Notes: a model not told the origin generated them from the sequence alone. Shown: positions 1-4,974, counted from the first letter of the stretch. The stretch: DNA of 5,399 nt from Pseudorhodobacter sp. (GCA_014378345.1 JACMNW010000124.1:1-5399), one strand, 5' to 3'. Numbers and translations: made by a program.

Positions 1-923
1 GCCATTACAGCTATCTGAAAATCGCCGAGGGCTGCAATCACGCCTGCAAATTCTGCATCATCCCGGATATGCGCGGCAAACTGCAATCCCGCCCGGCGTT
101 CGCGGTGATGCGGGAGGCGGAAAAGCTGGTGCAGGCCGGGGTGAAGGAACTGCTGATCATAAGCCAGGACACTTCCGCCTACGGCGTCGATATCAAACAC
201 GCGACAGACCGGGGTCACCGCGCCAATATCACCGACCTTGCCCGCGATCTGGGGTCGCTTGGGGCTTGGGTCCGGCTGCATTACGTCTATCCCTACCCGC
301 ATGTCCGTAATCTGATCCCGCTGATGGCCGACGGGCTGATTTTGCCCTATCTCGACATTCCGTTCCAACATGCCGACCCGGGCGTTCTGCGCCGCATGGC
401 CCGCCCCGCCGCCGCCGCCCGCACGCTGGATGAAATTGCTGCGTGGCGGGAGGTCTGCCCAGATATCACCCTGCGGTCGACCTTCATTGTCGGTTATCCG
501 GGTGAGACGGAGGCCGAGTTTCAAACCCTGCTGGATTGGATGGACGAAGCGCAGTTGGACCGCGTGGGTTGTTTTCAGTATGAAAACGTCGCCGGGGCAC
601 GCTCAAACGCCTTGCCGGATCATGTTCCCGCCGAGGTGAAGCAGGAAAGATGGGATCGGTTTATGGAAAAGGCACAAGCGATATCTGAGGCGAAGCTGGC
701 CCAGAAAGTTGGAAAAGTGCTAGAGGTGATCGTGGACGAGGTGGATGCAGAGGGCGCCACCTGCCGCACCAAGGCCGACGCGCCGGAGATTGATGGGAAC
801 TTGTTCATTGATGAGGGTTTTGAGGAGCTGCTGCCGGGGGATCTATTGCAAGTTGACATAGATGAGTCTGGTGCCTACGATTTGTGGGGTAATATAGCAA
901 AAAATGATTTGGAAATTAAATGA
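1..923 (+). CDS. rimO: Ribosomal protein S12 methylthiotransferase RimO, 5'-truncated by the window edge
   Basis: RimO is a radical-SAM enzyme that adds a methylthio group to the conserved aspartate of ribosomal protein S12 in the cytoplasm. The first full codon is at 3, and 306 residues are visible before the TGA at 921-923. The N-terminal MTTase (UPF0004) domain lies off the window. The visible part opens just before the radical-SAM motif CNHACKFC (CxxxCxxC, Cys codons at 33, 45 and 54), which binds the [4Fe-4S] cluster and SAM. The IIPDMRGKLQSRP segment follows, typical of RimO rather than MiaB. The core continues through LPYLDIPFQHADPGVLRRM and STFIVGYPGETE. A TRAM-like domain fills roughly the last 65 residues, ending in the usual YDLWG. 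A tail (NIAKNDLEIK) follows that I do not recognise as part of normal RimO ends. The 3' end becomes AT-rich and overlaps the next gene by ATGA. Confidence 0.95.
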   Translation, partial: HYSYLKIAEGCNHACKFCIIPDMRGKLQSRPAFAVMREAEKLVQAGVKELLIISQDTSAYGVDIKHATDRGHRANITDLARDLGSLGAWVRLHYVYPYPHVRNLIPLMADGLILPYLDIPFQHADPGVLRRMARPAAAARTLDEIAAWREVCPDITLRSTFIVGYPGETEAEFQTLLDWMDEAQLDRVGCFQYENVAGARSNALPDHVPAEVKQERWDRFMEKAQAISEAKLAQKVGKVLEVIVDEVDAEGATCRTKADAPEIDGNLFIDEGFEELLPGDLLQVDIDESGAYDLWGNIAKNDLEIK

Positions 924-1687
924 AATCCTTGTTTTTTATATTTGGTATTGTTTTCTCCACGACGGTCGCCCTGCATAATTCAGCACAGGCGGAACCGCAG
1001 TTTATATTCTCAGATGATGTGGCTCAGGGCGTGAGAAAAAATATATCTATTGGAGTTCAAGCGGGTGAAGATTTCTTCAAGACGCGGCTTGGAATTATCT
1101 TTTCAAAATCATTCTCAGTTGTTGCTTCAAACACCGATAGTTTTCGAAAACGCAATGTCCCTGCAAAATTCTATGACTCAAACTGCAATGGTGGATACGC
1201 AAACCCTAGGTTTTTCGTGATTTGCGCCGAGAGCGAGTCTTTTAATCGCAATCAGTTTGCTGGAGGACTTGATGTTCAACAAAGAGTTATCTCGTTACAT
1301 GAATACGTTCATGTCTTGCAGTTTGAATTTACAAAGATCAGCGCCGAACCGGCTTGGTTCCAGGAAGGGTTTGCCGAGCACGTTGTTCTTTTATACAAAG
1401 AGAAATTGGGAATTACTAACAAAAAACAGGAACTCGCATGGCAGCGGGGCCTTGCAAGAACACTTAAATACAGCCTCGAGCAACTTGAGGGTCGGGACCG
1501 GTTTAATAAATCGGATAAGTCTGTTAGTGCAGGTATGATTGCAATCGCGGATTTGGAAGGACGTTCAGGATTTCAAGCGTTTTCCACATATTATCGCTTG
1601 CGGGGCAAAGGTGTTTCTTGGAAAAAGGCATATGAGCAAGCGTTTGGGGTCACTACAAAAGAATTCTATGCCGGATTGCAACTTTAA
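920..1687 (+). CDS. Secreted HExxH zinc metallopeptidase, peptidase-MA-like
   Basis: The 255-residue product begins with a signal peptide: hydrophobic residues 4-18, then AQA at 22-24 as a likely signal-peptidase I site. It is therefore exported to the periplasm or beyond. The zinc motif HEYVH (H127, E128, H131) is followed by PAWFQEGFAEH, whose E149 (or E153) would be the third ligand. This HExxH...W..EG.AE pattern is typical of peptidase-MA/gluzincin-like proteins. The C-terminal segment AFGVTTKEFYAGL also fits the 'AFG.s..EF' ending common in that group. C89 and C102 could form a disulfide. The ATG at 920 overlaps the rimO stop as ATGA, and a weak GGAA lies 5 bases upstream, so translational coupling to rimO is likely. 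Base composition is unlike the neighbours (for example 25 of 60 G+C at 1021-1080), suggesting foreign origin. Its substrate is unknown. Confidence 0.8.
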   Translation: MKSLFFIFGIVFSTTVALHNSAQAEPQFIFSDDVAQGVRKNISIGVQAGEDFFKTRLGIIFSKSFSVVASNTDSFRKRNVPAKFYDSNCNGGYANPRFFVICAESESFNRNQFAGGLDVQQRVISLHEYVHVLQFEFTKISAEPAWFQEGFAEHVVLLYKEKLGITNKKQELAWQRGLARTLKYSLEQLEGRDRFNKSDKSVSAGMIAIADLEGRSGFQAFSTYYRLRGKGVSWKKAYEQAFGVTTKEFYAGLQL

Positions 1688-1700
1688 CGGAAATTATTTG

Positions 1701-1716
1701 GCGGGGGTTGCCCCGC
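1701..1716 (+). terminator. Possible short hairpin after the peptidase gene
   Basis: GCGGGG (1701-1706) and CCCCGC (1711-1716) form a perfect 6-bp GC stem with a four-base GTTG loop, 13 bases after the peptidase stop. No T-run follows on the plus strand. Read on the minus strand, the stem is followed by an AT-rich CAAATAATTT, so it could as well end transcription of the decayed minus-strand gene. A second dyad (CGGGTT-G-AACCCG, 1732-1744) lies just beyond. The terminator role is a guess from position and stem strength. Confidence 0.3.
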
Positions 1717-1749
1717 TGCCTGATGCGATGGCGGGTTGAACCCGACACG

Positions 1750-1759
1750 CCCCCCCCCC
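1750..1759. repeat. Homopolymer tract of ten C (ten G on the minus strand)
   Basis: Ten consecutive C lie just downstream of the last barrel codon (Phe at 1765-1763) of the minus-strand remnant. In the minus frame they read as the GGG codons after TTT TGT. Such tracts are prone to slippage during replication and sequencing. Here slippage would only alter the tail beyond the barrel, so it may be the scar of a lost stop codon rather than a phase switch. Confidence 0.7.
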
Positions 1760-2348
1760 ACAAAACCTCAAAGCATATCCCACACTAACCTGCGTGCTGC
1801 GCACATCCTTGAACACATCCCCAGTTGATATCTCGGCTGACAGGCTCCCCAGCCCGACCATAACCGCCACGCCAATCGCCACATTCCCCTCATCGAACGA
1901 CCCCACCCCATTTACGTCTGCCTCTAACCTCGCCCGGTTGCCCGATGCCTAGACATGGGGCACAAGCCCGGTTGCGCCCATCGGAGCCTCGACGCGCAGG
2001 CTGGCGGAGCCGGACCAGAAACGGGTGTTTCCTGCGCTGGTGCCGTGGGCCGCGGTTTCCTCGGTATACCCAGCAACACTGACGCCCGGCGTTAGCAGAA
2101 CCGCCCCCAACTGCCAGCGACCGGACATTTGAAACGCAGCCATCACCCGGCTTGCCGCGACATTATTACCGTCCAGACCATAGCGCGGGGGGGTGTAACC
2201 TAGGTGGCCGTCAAGCAGCAGTACTGACAAAGGGCAGGCCGAAATACACCCCCGACGCTGTTGCGAGAATGATTGTGCCAGCTGTGCAACAATCGTTGGG
2301 GCGGCCGATCTTAGCAGTTTTCCGCAATGCGCTTGTTCCCCACGTCCC

Positions 2349-2376
2349 TTGCCCTGCGCACCGCGCTGCCTATCTT
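2349..2376 (+). promoter_or_regulatory. Candidate sigma70-type promoter giving a leaderless mRNA for the DCC gene
   Basis: TTGCCC (2349-2354) and TATCTT (2371-2376) are spaced by 16 bases, each matching the sigma70 consensus at four of six positions. The -10 element ends six bases before the ATG at 2383, which would put the transcription start at or next to the A of the start codon. No Shine-Dalgarno sequence precedes that ATG. Leaderless mRNAs are common in alphaproteobacteria, so the arrangement is plausible, but it rests on weak consensus matches only. Confidence 0.35.
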
Positions 2377-2382
2377 TACCTC

Positions 2383-2742
2383 ATGGAAGACACCCGCGTA
2401 CTGTACAACGACAGCTGCCCGGTTTGTAGCATCGAGATTGAAGCCTACCGCAGGCGCGCGGTCCAAGACGGTTTGCCGCTGCAGTTTGATACACTGGACC
2501 AAGCAGCACGGTGGGGCATCCCCCCCGATCAGGCGGCGCGCAGGTTGCATGTGTTGCACAGGGGGCAGGTCTTGTCCGGCGTGCCCGCTTTTCGTGCACT
2601 TTGGGGGGAAATGCCACATTTGCAATGGCTAGCGCGGTTGACAGGGCGTCCGTTCATCGGGGCGGCGGCGGTTACGCTTTACGATCAGATTTTGGCCCCG
2701 GTTCTATATTGGATGCACCTGCGCCGCCAAAGGCGAGGTTGA
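2383..2742 (+). CDS. DCC-family (DUF393) thiol-disulfide oxidoreductase-like protein
   Basis: The 119-residue protein opens with RVLYNDSCPVCSIEIEAYRR. This holds the family's D-x-C-x-x-C signature (D10, C12, C15) in a thioredoxin-like beta-alpha start, as in the usual 'lYDG.CplC' of DUF393 proteins. The middle (GQVLSGVPAFRALWGEMP, about residues 67-84) matches the conserved 'G..AF..l' region. The end, LYDQILAPVLYWMHLRR, is the basic amphipathic helix usual for the family. Length is normal (about 110-140). There is no signal peptide, so it is probably cytoplasmic. Family members are annotated as predicted thiol oxidoreductases, but substrates are not established. I chose the ATG at 2383 because the family signature begins there; the frame stays open upstream to 2152 but that part overlaps the barrel remnant and shows no family features. 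It lies 99 bases ahead of the next plus-strand gene. Confidence 0.85.
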   Translation: MEDTRVLYNDSCPVCSIEIEAYRRRAVQDGLPLQFDTLDQAARWGIPPDQAARRLHVLHRGQVLSGVPAFRALWGEMPHLQWLARLTGRPFIGAAAVTLYDQILAPVLYWMHLRRQRRG

Positions 2743-2767
2743 CCAAACCAGCAACTTGACACGAACA

Positions 2768-2796
2768 TTTCCAAAATGCCGCAAAAGTGATACACT
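2768..2796 (+). promoter_or_regulatory. Candidate extended -10 promoter for the small membrane protein
   Basis: TG (2788-2789), one base, then TACACT (2791-2796) makes an extended -10 element. TTTCCA (2768-2773), 17 bases upstream, matches the -35 consensus at four of six positions. Transcription would begin near 2803, leaving an untranslated leader of about 40 bases that carries a good ribosome binding site. The -10 lies inside the palindrome at 2783-2799, suggesting repression by occlusion. A perfect TTGACA at 2756-2761 is too far away to pair with this -10. Confidence 0.4.
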
Positions 2797-2799
2797 TTT
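2783..2799. promoter_or_regulatory. 17-bp perfect palindrome, likely operator
   Basis: AAAAGTG (2783-2789), ATA, CACTTTT (2793-2799) is a perfect 7-bp inverted repeat with a three-base centre. It lies 42 bases ahead of the start codon at 2842 and covers the best -10 element. AT-rich arms with a short spacer and no following T-run argue against a terminator and for a binding site of a dimeric regulator. It does not match the FNR/FnrL box (TTGAT-N4-ATCAA), so the regulator is unknown. Confidence 0.5.
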
Positions 2800-2828
2800 C
2801 CCGGCAGGCAAAGACCTGCACATAAGGG

Positions 2829-2834
2829 AAAGGA
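2829..2834 (+). promoter_or_regulatory. Ribosome binding site of the small membrane protein gene
   Basis: AAAGGA ends seven bases before the ATG at 2842. It is the clearest Shine-Dalgarno sequence in the window and fixes that start. By contrast, the genes at 2383 and 4654 have none. Confidence 0.7.
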
Positions 2835-2841
2835 CTTTATC

Positions 2842-3219
2842 ATGGATGTCTCTCGTGGGTTTTTGATAATGGGTTCACTTTATCTGTTGGTTGGCATCGT
2901 TTTTGGCGGCTACATGGGGGCCTCGGGCGATCACTCCCTTTTTCCAGTGCATGCTCATATCAACCTGCTTGGCTTTACGTTGATGACTGTGTTTGGGCTG
3001 GCCTACCGACTGCTGCCGGCATTGACTGAAGGCTGGATGGCGCGGGCGCATTTCTGGCTGCATCAGATCGGCGTTTTTGCGCTGCTTGTGGCGCTGTTTC
3101 TGATGATGTCCGGCCGGGTTGCCGAAAGCTCCGTTGGTCCGTTCATGCCAGTCTTTGAAGGACTGATTCTGCTTGGGGCGATCATCTGGGCCGGAAATCT
3201 GATGCGAACGCGGTTCTGA
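2842..3219 (+). CDS. Small four-helix membrane protein resembling heme-copper oxidase subunit I
   Basis: The 125-residue product has four predicted membrane helices, at about 6-26, 41-59, 70-90 and 104-120. The stretch SLFPVHAHINLLGFTLMTVF (32-51) resembles the histidine-bearing helix start seen in cbb3-type and NorB/NnrS-like heme-copper oxidase subunit I ('H.H.N..G'). H37, H39 and N41 stand there, H31 precedes the helix, and H70 and H74 open the third helix. These histidines could bind heme or metal in the inner membrane. The protein is about a quarter of a true subunit I and lacks most of its ligands, so it is not an oxidase by itself. I see it as a stand-alone relative of unknown role. 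The start at 2842 has a clear AAAGGA site and a candidate operator-promoter upstream. It follows the DCC gene but probably has its own promoter. Confidence 0.7.
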   Translation: MDVSRGFLIMGSLYLLVGIVFGGYMGASGDHSLFPVHAHINLLGFTLMTVFGLAYRLLPALTEGWMARAHFWLHQIGVFALLVALFLMMSGRVAESSVGPFMPVFEGLILLGAIIWAGNLMRTRF

Positions 3220-3230
3220 CGCCGCATGAC

Positions 3231-3261
3231 GGCCAGATCGCGGCGGTGCCGCGGCTTGGCC
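3231..3261. terminator. Strong hairpin between convergent genes
   Basis: GGCCA-gat-CGCGGC-ggt-GCCGCG-gct-TGGCC forms a two-part stem. There is a perfect 6-bp inner stem with a three-base loop, an internal step with one mismatch and a G-U pair, then a perfect 5-bp outer stem. It sits 11 bases after the plus-strand stop at 3219 and 5 bases beyond the minus-strand dgkA stop. No T-run flanks either side (only ATTTAG on the plus strand), so intrinsic termination is uncertain. The position between converging genes suggests a shared terminator or a 3'-end protecting structure. Confidence 0.5.
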
Positions 3262-3266
3262 AGCAT

Positions 3267-3626
3267 TTAGCCAAACAAAATCGCCAGCCACGCCACGCCG
3301 CCTGCAATAGCCGTAACGGCGACGACCGCTGATCCGCAATCCTTGATCTTGCCTGCGCGGGGGTCTTGCTTGGTTGAGATATAGTCAACTGTCTCTTCCA
3401 GCGCGGTGTTGATCAATTCTGCGGCCAGCACCAGCAAACCCAACGCAAGGATCAAGGCCCGCTCGCCCCCGGTCAGGTCAAGCACCAGCGTCAATAACAC
3501 GGACAGGATGTTCACAACCGTCCATTGCCGAATGGACTTTTCTGACGCCCACGCGGCACACCAGCCCTGCCAAGACCAGCGCGCAGTGTTGCCGATGCGC
3601 ATAACCTCTGCCTTCAACCAATTCAT
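3267..3626 (-). CDS. dgkA: Diacylglycerol kinase, prokaryotic integral-membrane type
   Basis: DgkA phosphorylates diacylglycerol to phosphatidate with ATP at the inner membrane, recycling lipid released during envelope glycan synthesis. The 119-residue length matches E. coli DgkA. The amphipathic N-terminal surface helix with RWSWQGWCAAWASE aligns with the E. coli SWKGLRAAWINE, keeping E29 (E. coli E28). Three membrane helices follow. The catalytic core ELINTALEETVD (E70, N73, E77) and GKIKDCGSAVV (K95, D96) correspond to E. coli E69, N72, E76, K94 and D95. E. coli E34 is W35 here. I start at the ATG 3624-3626, which aligns with the family N-terminus. AGGA sits only one base ahead of it and GGGGG further up, so the binding site is unclear; M9 (codon ending at 3602) is an alternative. 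The frame is open upstream for 74 more codons, but that part is not DgkA-like. It lies 169 bases after the M48 gene, same strand. Confidence 0.93.
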   Translation of the reverse strand: MNWLKAEVMRIGNTARWSWQGWCAAWASEKSIRQWTVVNILSVLLTLVLDLTGGERALILALGLLVLAAELINTALEETVDYISTKQDPRAGKIKDCGSAVVAVTAIAGGVAWLAILFG

Positions 3627-3795
3627 ATCCTGCCCCCGTTTTGGCAAACTGTAGCGGTGCCTATGCACTTCTTCTAGGTAAAACCCGCCGAGGTTAAGAC
3701 TGGCATTCACCTGTTTGAAAATATCCCCGCCGGAGGCATCTTCCTTTCGCCAAAGCCAGCCAAGTGAGATGAGTATTTGCACGAAAAAGAAGCCG
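3627..3795 (-). other. Spacer between the M48 gene and dgkA, no assigned gene
   Basis: This 169-base gap follows the stop of the M48 gene in the direction of transcription and ends at the dgkA ATG. No hairpin with a T-run and no convincing -35/-10 pair is visible, so dgkA could be transcribed from upstream or from a promoter I cannot recognise. The dgkA frame stays open across the whole gap, encoding segments such as GGFYLEEVHRHRYSLPKRGQ, but it has no start codon with a good ribosome binding site and nothing recognisable. Confidence 0.5.
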
Positions 3796-4512
3796 TCAGT
3801 TGCGCAGTCTTGCCGCCATCTGGCGCACCACCGCTTGGCGCTGCGCATTGGGCGGGTGGCTGCCTAGAAACTGATCACCGGGGTCGGGCAGGCGCGAAAA
3901 GAAAGCGGCCCCCCGTACTGGATCGTAGCCTGCAAGAAAAGCGATTTCGGTACCCAGCGCGTCGGCTTCCAGTTCAAAGTCTTTCGAATAGACCCGCGCG
4001 CCGAATTCTGCGCCGAATTTGGTTGCGTTGCGCACTTCGTCGGGGCCCGCACCGGAGGATTGCGCCAAAACTGCCGCCAGAACGGCTGTTGTTTGTTCAG
4101 CGTCTGCGCGCTTTGTGATGTGGCCCAGGATATGGTGCGACGCCTCGTGTCCCATTACGAAGGCTATTTCATCGGCGTTACGGGCATCTGCAATCAGCGC
4201 GATGGTGAACACGACGATGGGCCGCCCGGTTTTATCGACCGTCTGAAACGCGTTTGGCGGCTGGGTGACACGGGCATCAACGAAAATCTGTAAATCGCAG
4301 TTCACCCCGCGCGTTCGGTCACGGCACAGCTTTTCGGCCATCGGTTCGACCCGTTCAATTACAGCCACAAAGCTTTCAACAGCCTGTTGTGGCGTGGGTT
4401 GGGGGTCAGTTTGTGCGGCCTCTGGTCGTTGCAGTGGCACGCTTTTGGGCGCGAAACCATCCGCGCAACCCGTTATCAACAGCACCGCTGCCAGAAGTGC
4501 CTTGCCCTGCAT
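3796..4512 (-). CDS. M48-family zinc metalloprotease, predicted lipoprotein
   Basis: The 238-residue protein starts with a lipoprotein signal: MQGK, a hydrophobic stretch, then lipobox LITGC with C16 as the lipidated residue. It is therefore anchored in the membrane facing the periplasm. A proline-rich linker (24-41) precedes the catalytic part. The zinc motif is HEASH (H122, E123, H126), in the typical 'GHE.sHhilgH' setting. The third ligand is E180 in ELEADALG, the M48 ExxxD signature (E180, D184). SHPPNAQRQ (218-226) is the usual '.HP....R' end of M48 proteases of the BepA/LoiP type, which act in outer-membrane protein quality control. C63 and C72 may form a disulfide. There is no HtpX-like set of membrane helices. 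I chose ATG 4510-4512 because it gives a standard short lipoprotein signal; an upstream GTG at 4578 would add 22 residues before it. No clear ribosome binding site is seen. Confidence 0.9.
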   Translation of the reverse strand: MQGKALLAAVLLITGCADGFAPKSVPLQRPEAAQTDPQPTPQQAVESFVAVIERVEPMAEKLCRDRTRGVNCDLQIFVDARVTQPPNAFQTVDKTGRPIVVFTIALIADARNADEIAFVMGHEASHHILGHITKRADAEQTTAVLAAVLAQSSGAGPDEVRNATKFGAEFGARVYSKDFELEADALGTEIAFLAGYDPVRGAAFFSRLPDPGDQFLGSHPPNAQRQAVVRQMAARLRN

Positions 4513-4618
4513 CGACCGCGCGCCCCAAATTCGGTGACTTGTTTCCACCAAAGTAGCAAAGTTGCCCCCAAAGGCCACCCCCGGTCACGGCAAGTTCACT
4601 GCCCTTCGTGCAAAGGGC

Positions 4619-4647
4619 TTGAGCCTGCGCCGCTGCAGCCCTACCTT
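4619..4647 (+). promoter_or_regulatory. Candidate promoter for a leaderless mRNA of the 79-residue protein
   Basis: TTGAGC (4619-4624), 17 bases, then TACCTT (4642-4647) ends six bases before the ATG at 4654. This is the same distance as in front of the DCC gene. The -10 matches only three of six consensus bases. It lies in the 141-base divergent region shared with the M48 gene, whose own promoter I cannot place. Confidence 0.3.
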
Positions 4648-4653
4648 TGCGTG

Positions 4654-4893
4654 ATGTTTACCATCGAGCATGATTTTGACGCGACCATAATCACCCTTGT
4701 GGATGAGGGCGGCAGGCCTTTGCAAGAAGACGTGATCATCGAGGCGTTTGAAGATTGTATCACGATCACGCAGGTAGACCCGCGCAGTGATACGCCGTTG
4801 CGCCTGACCCTTTCGCTTGCACAGGTGGCCGATCTTGCGGCTGCGCTGAACCTGCCCGAAGGCAGCTACCGCATAGCACCGAAACCGCGTTGA
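4654..4893 (+). CDS. Small conserved-looking protein of unknown function
   Basis: The 79-residue product begins MFTIEHDFDATIITLVDEGG and reads as several short beta strands (ATIITLV, DCITITQVD, LRLTLSL). A helix (AQVADLAAALNLPEG) and a short end (SYRIAPKPR) follow. It is acidic overall in the first two thirds. There is no signal peptide, membrane helix or metal motif, so it is probably cytoplasmic. I do not recognise a family, though the start and the 'LSL.QV.DLAAALNLPEG' block look like a small protein widespread in Rhodobacteraceae (from memory, unchecked). The reading frame runs open from 4387, but the first 89 codons overlap the M48 gene antisense and look like noise. GTG at 4651 is an equally possible start. 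No Shine-Dalgarno sequence is present. It is divergent from the M48 gene and convergent with the transporter gene. Confidence 0.7.
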   Translation: MFTIEHDFDATIITLVDEGGRPLQEDVIIEAFEDCITITQVDPRSDTPLRLTLSLAQVADLAAALNLPEGSYRIAPKPR

Positions 4894-4955
4894 CGCATTT
4901 GCAGCATAAGTGGATACCGGTCATACACTTCGGAAATACGCCAAAACAAACGGTC

Positions 4956-4974
4956 AGATCGCTTAAATCGATCT
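4956..4974 (-). terminator. Possible weak terminator of the YdcZ-type gene
   Basis: AGATCG (4956-4961) and CGATCT (4969-4974) form a perfect 6-bp stem with a seven-base loop, overlapping the stop codon of the minus-strand transporter gene. On the minus strand the stem is followed by GACCGTTTGTTTTGG, which is T-rich but interrupted. It lies in the 79-base gap between two converging genes. Strength and role are uncertain. Confidence 0.3.

Larger units (their letters stand above)
1694..2230 (-). pseudogene. Remnant of an outer-membrane beta-barrel (autotransporter-like) C-terminus, interrupted by an amber codon
   Basis: On the minus strand, two open stretches in the same reading frame (2230-1952 and 1948-1697) are separated only by TAG at 1951-1949. 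Read together they give alternating polar/hydrophobic strands with glycine turns, typical of a porin or autotransporter barrel. Examples are AAFQMSGRWQLGAVLLTPGV, SVAGYTEETAA, FWSGSASLRVEAPMG, GLVPHV, then after the stop RARLEADVNGVGSFDEGN and STQVSVGYALRF. The frame's GYALRF (ending at 1763) matches the terminal-aromatic signature recognised by the BAM machinery. Beyond it the frame runs on through a C10/G10 tract to a TAA at 1696-1694. No passenger domain, signal peptide, convincing start or ribosome binding site is present. Upstream of about 2230 the frame stays open to 2380 but loses barrel character. I infer a decayed, 5'-truncated gene. The alternative is amber readthrough or a sequencing error. 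Confidence 0.6.

Noticed and set aside
2231..2300. Hydrophobic minus-strand frame (GTIILATASGVYFGLPFVS) as the frameshifted continuation of the barrel
   Set aside because: It ends at a TGA near 2210, shows no alternating strand pattern, and gives no clear join to the barrel frame.
2152..2382. Open 77-codon extension ahead of the DCC protein
   Set aside because: It overlaps the barrel remnant on the other strand and has no family similarity. The DUF393 signature starts right after the ATG at 2383.
2756..2761. Perfect -35 hexamer TTGACA
   Set aside because: No -10-like hexamer lies 16-19 bases downstream, and the good TACACT is about 29 bases away.
2756..2772. TTGACACG-AACA-TTTCC as a sigma54 promoter
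   Set aside because: The spacing fits, but the invariant GG at -24 and GC at -12 are changed to GA and TC.
3777..4118. Arginine-rich plus-strand frame across the M48 gene
   Set aside because: It is a shadow of the well-supported minus-strand protease, with low-complexity composition and no motif.
4513..4578. GTG start at 4578 for the M48 protease
   Set aside because: It would bury the lipoprotein signal 22 residues inside the protein. ATG 4512 gives a standard lipobox at residue 16.
4387..4653. 89-codon N-terminal extension of the 79-residue protein
   Set aside because: It runs antisense through the M48 lipoprotein signal region and its composition looks random. A compact protein starts at 4654.
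4908..4930. AAGTG...CACTT dyad after the 79-residue gene, resembling the arms of the palindrome at 2783-2799
   Set aside because: Only the 5-bp arms match, the spacing is different, no T-run follows, and it is downstream of both converging genes. Chance is likely.
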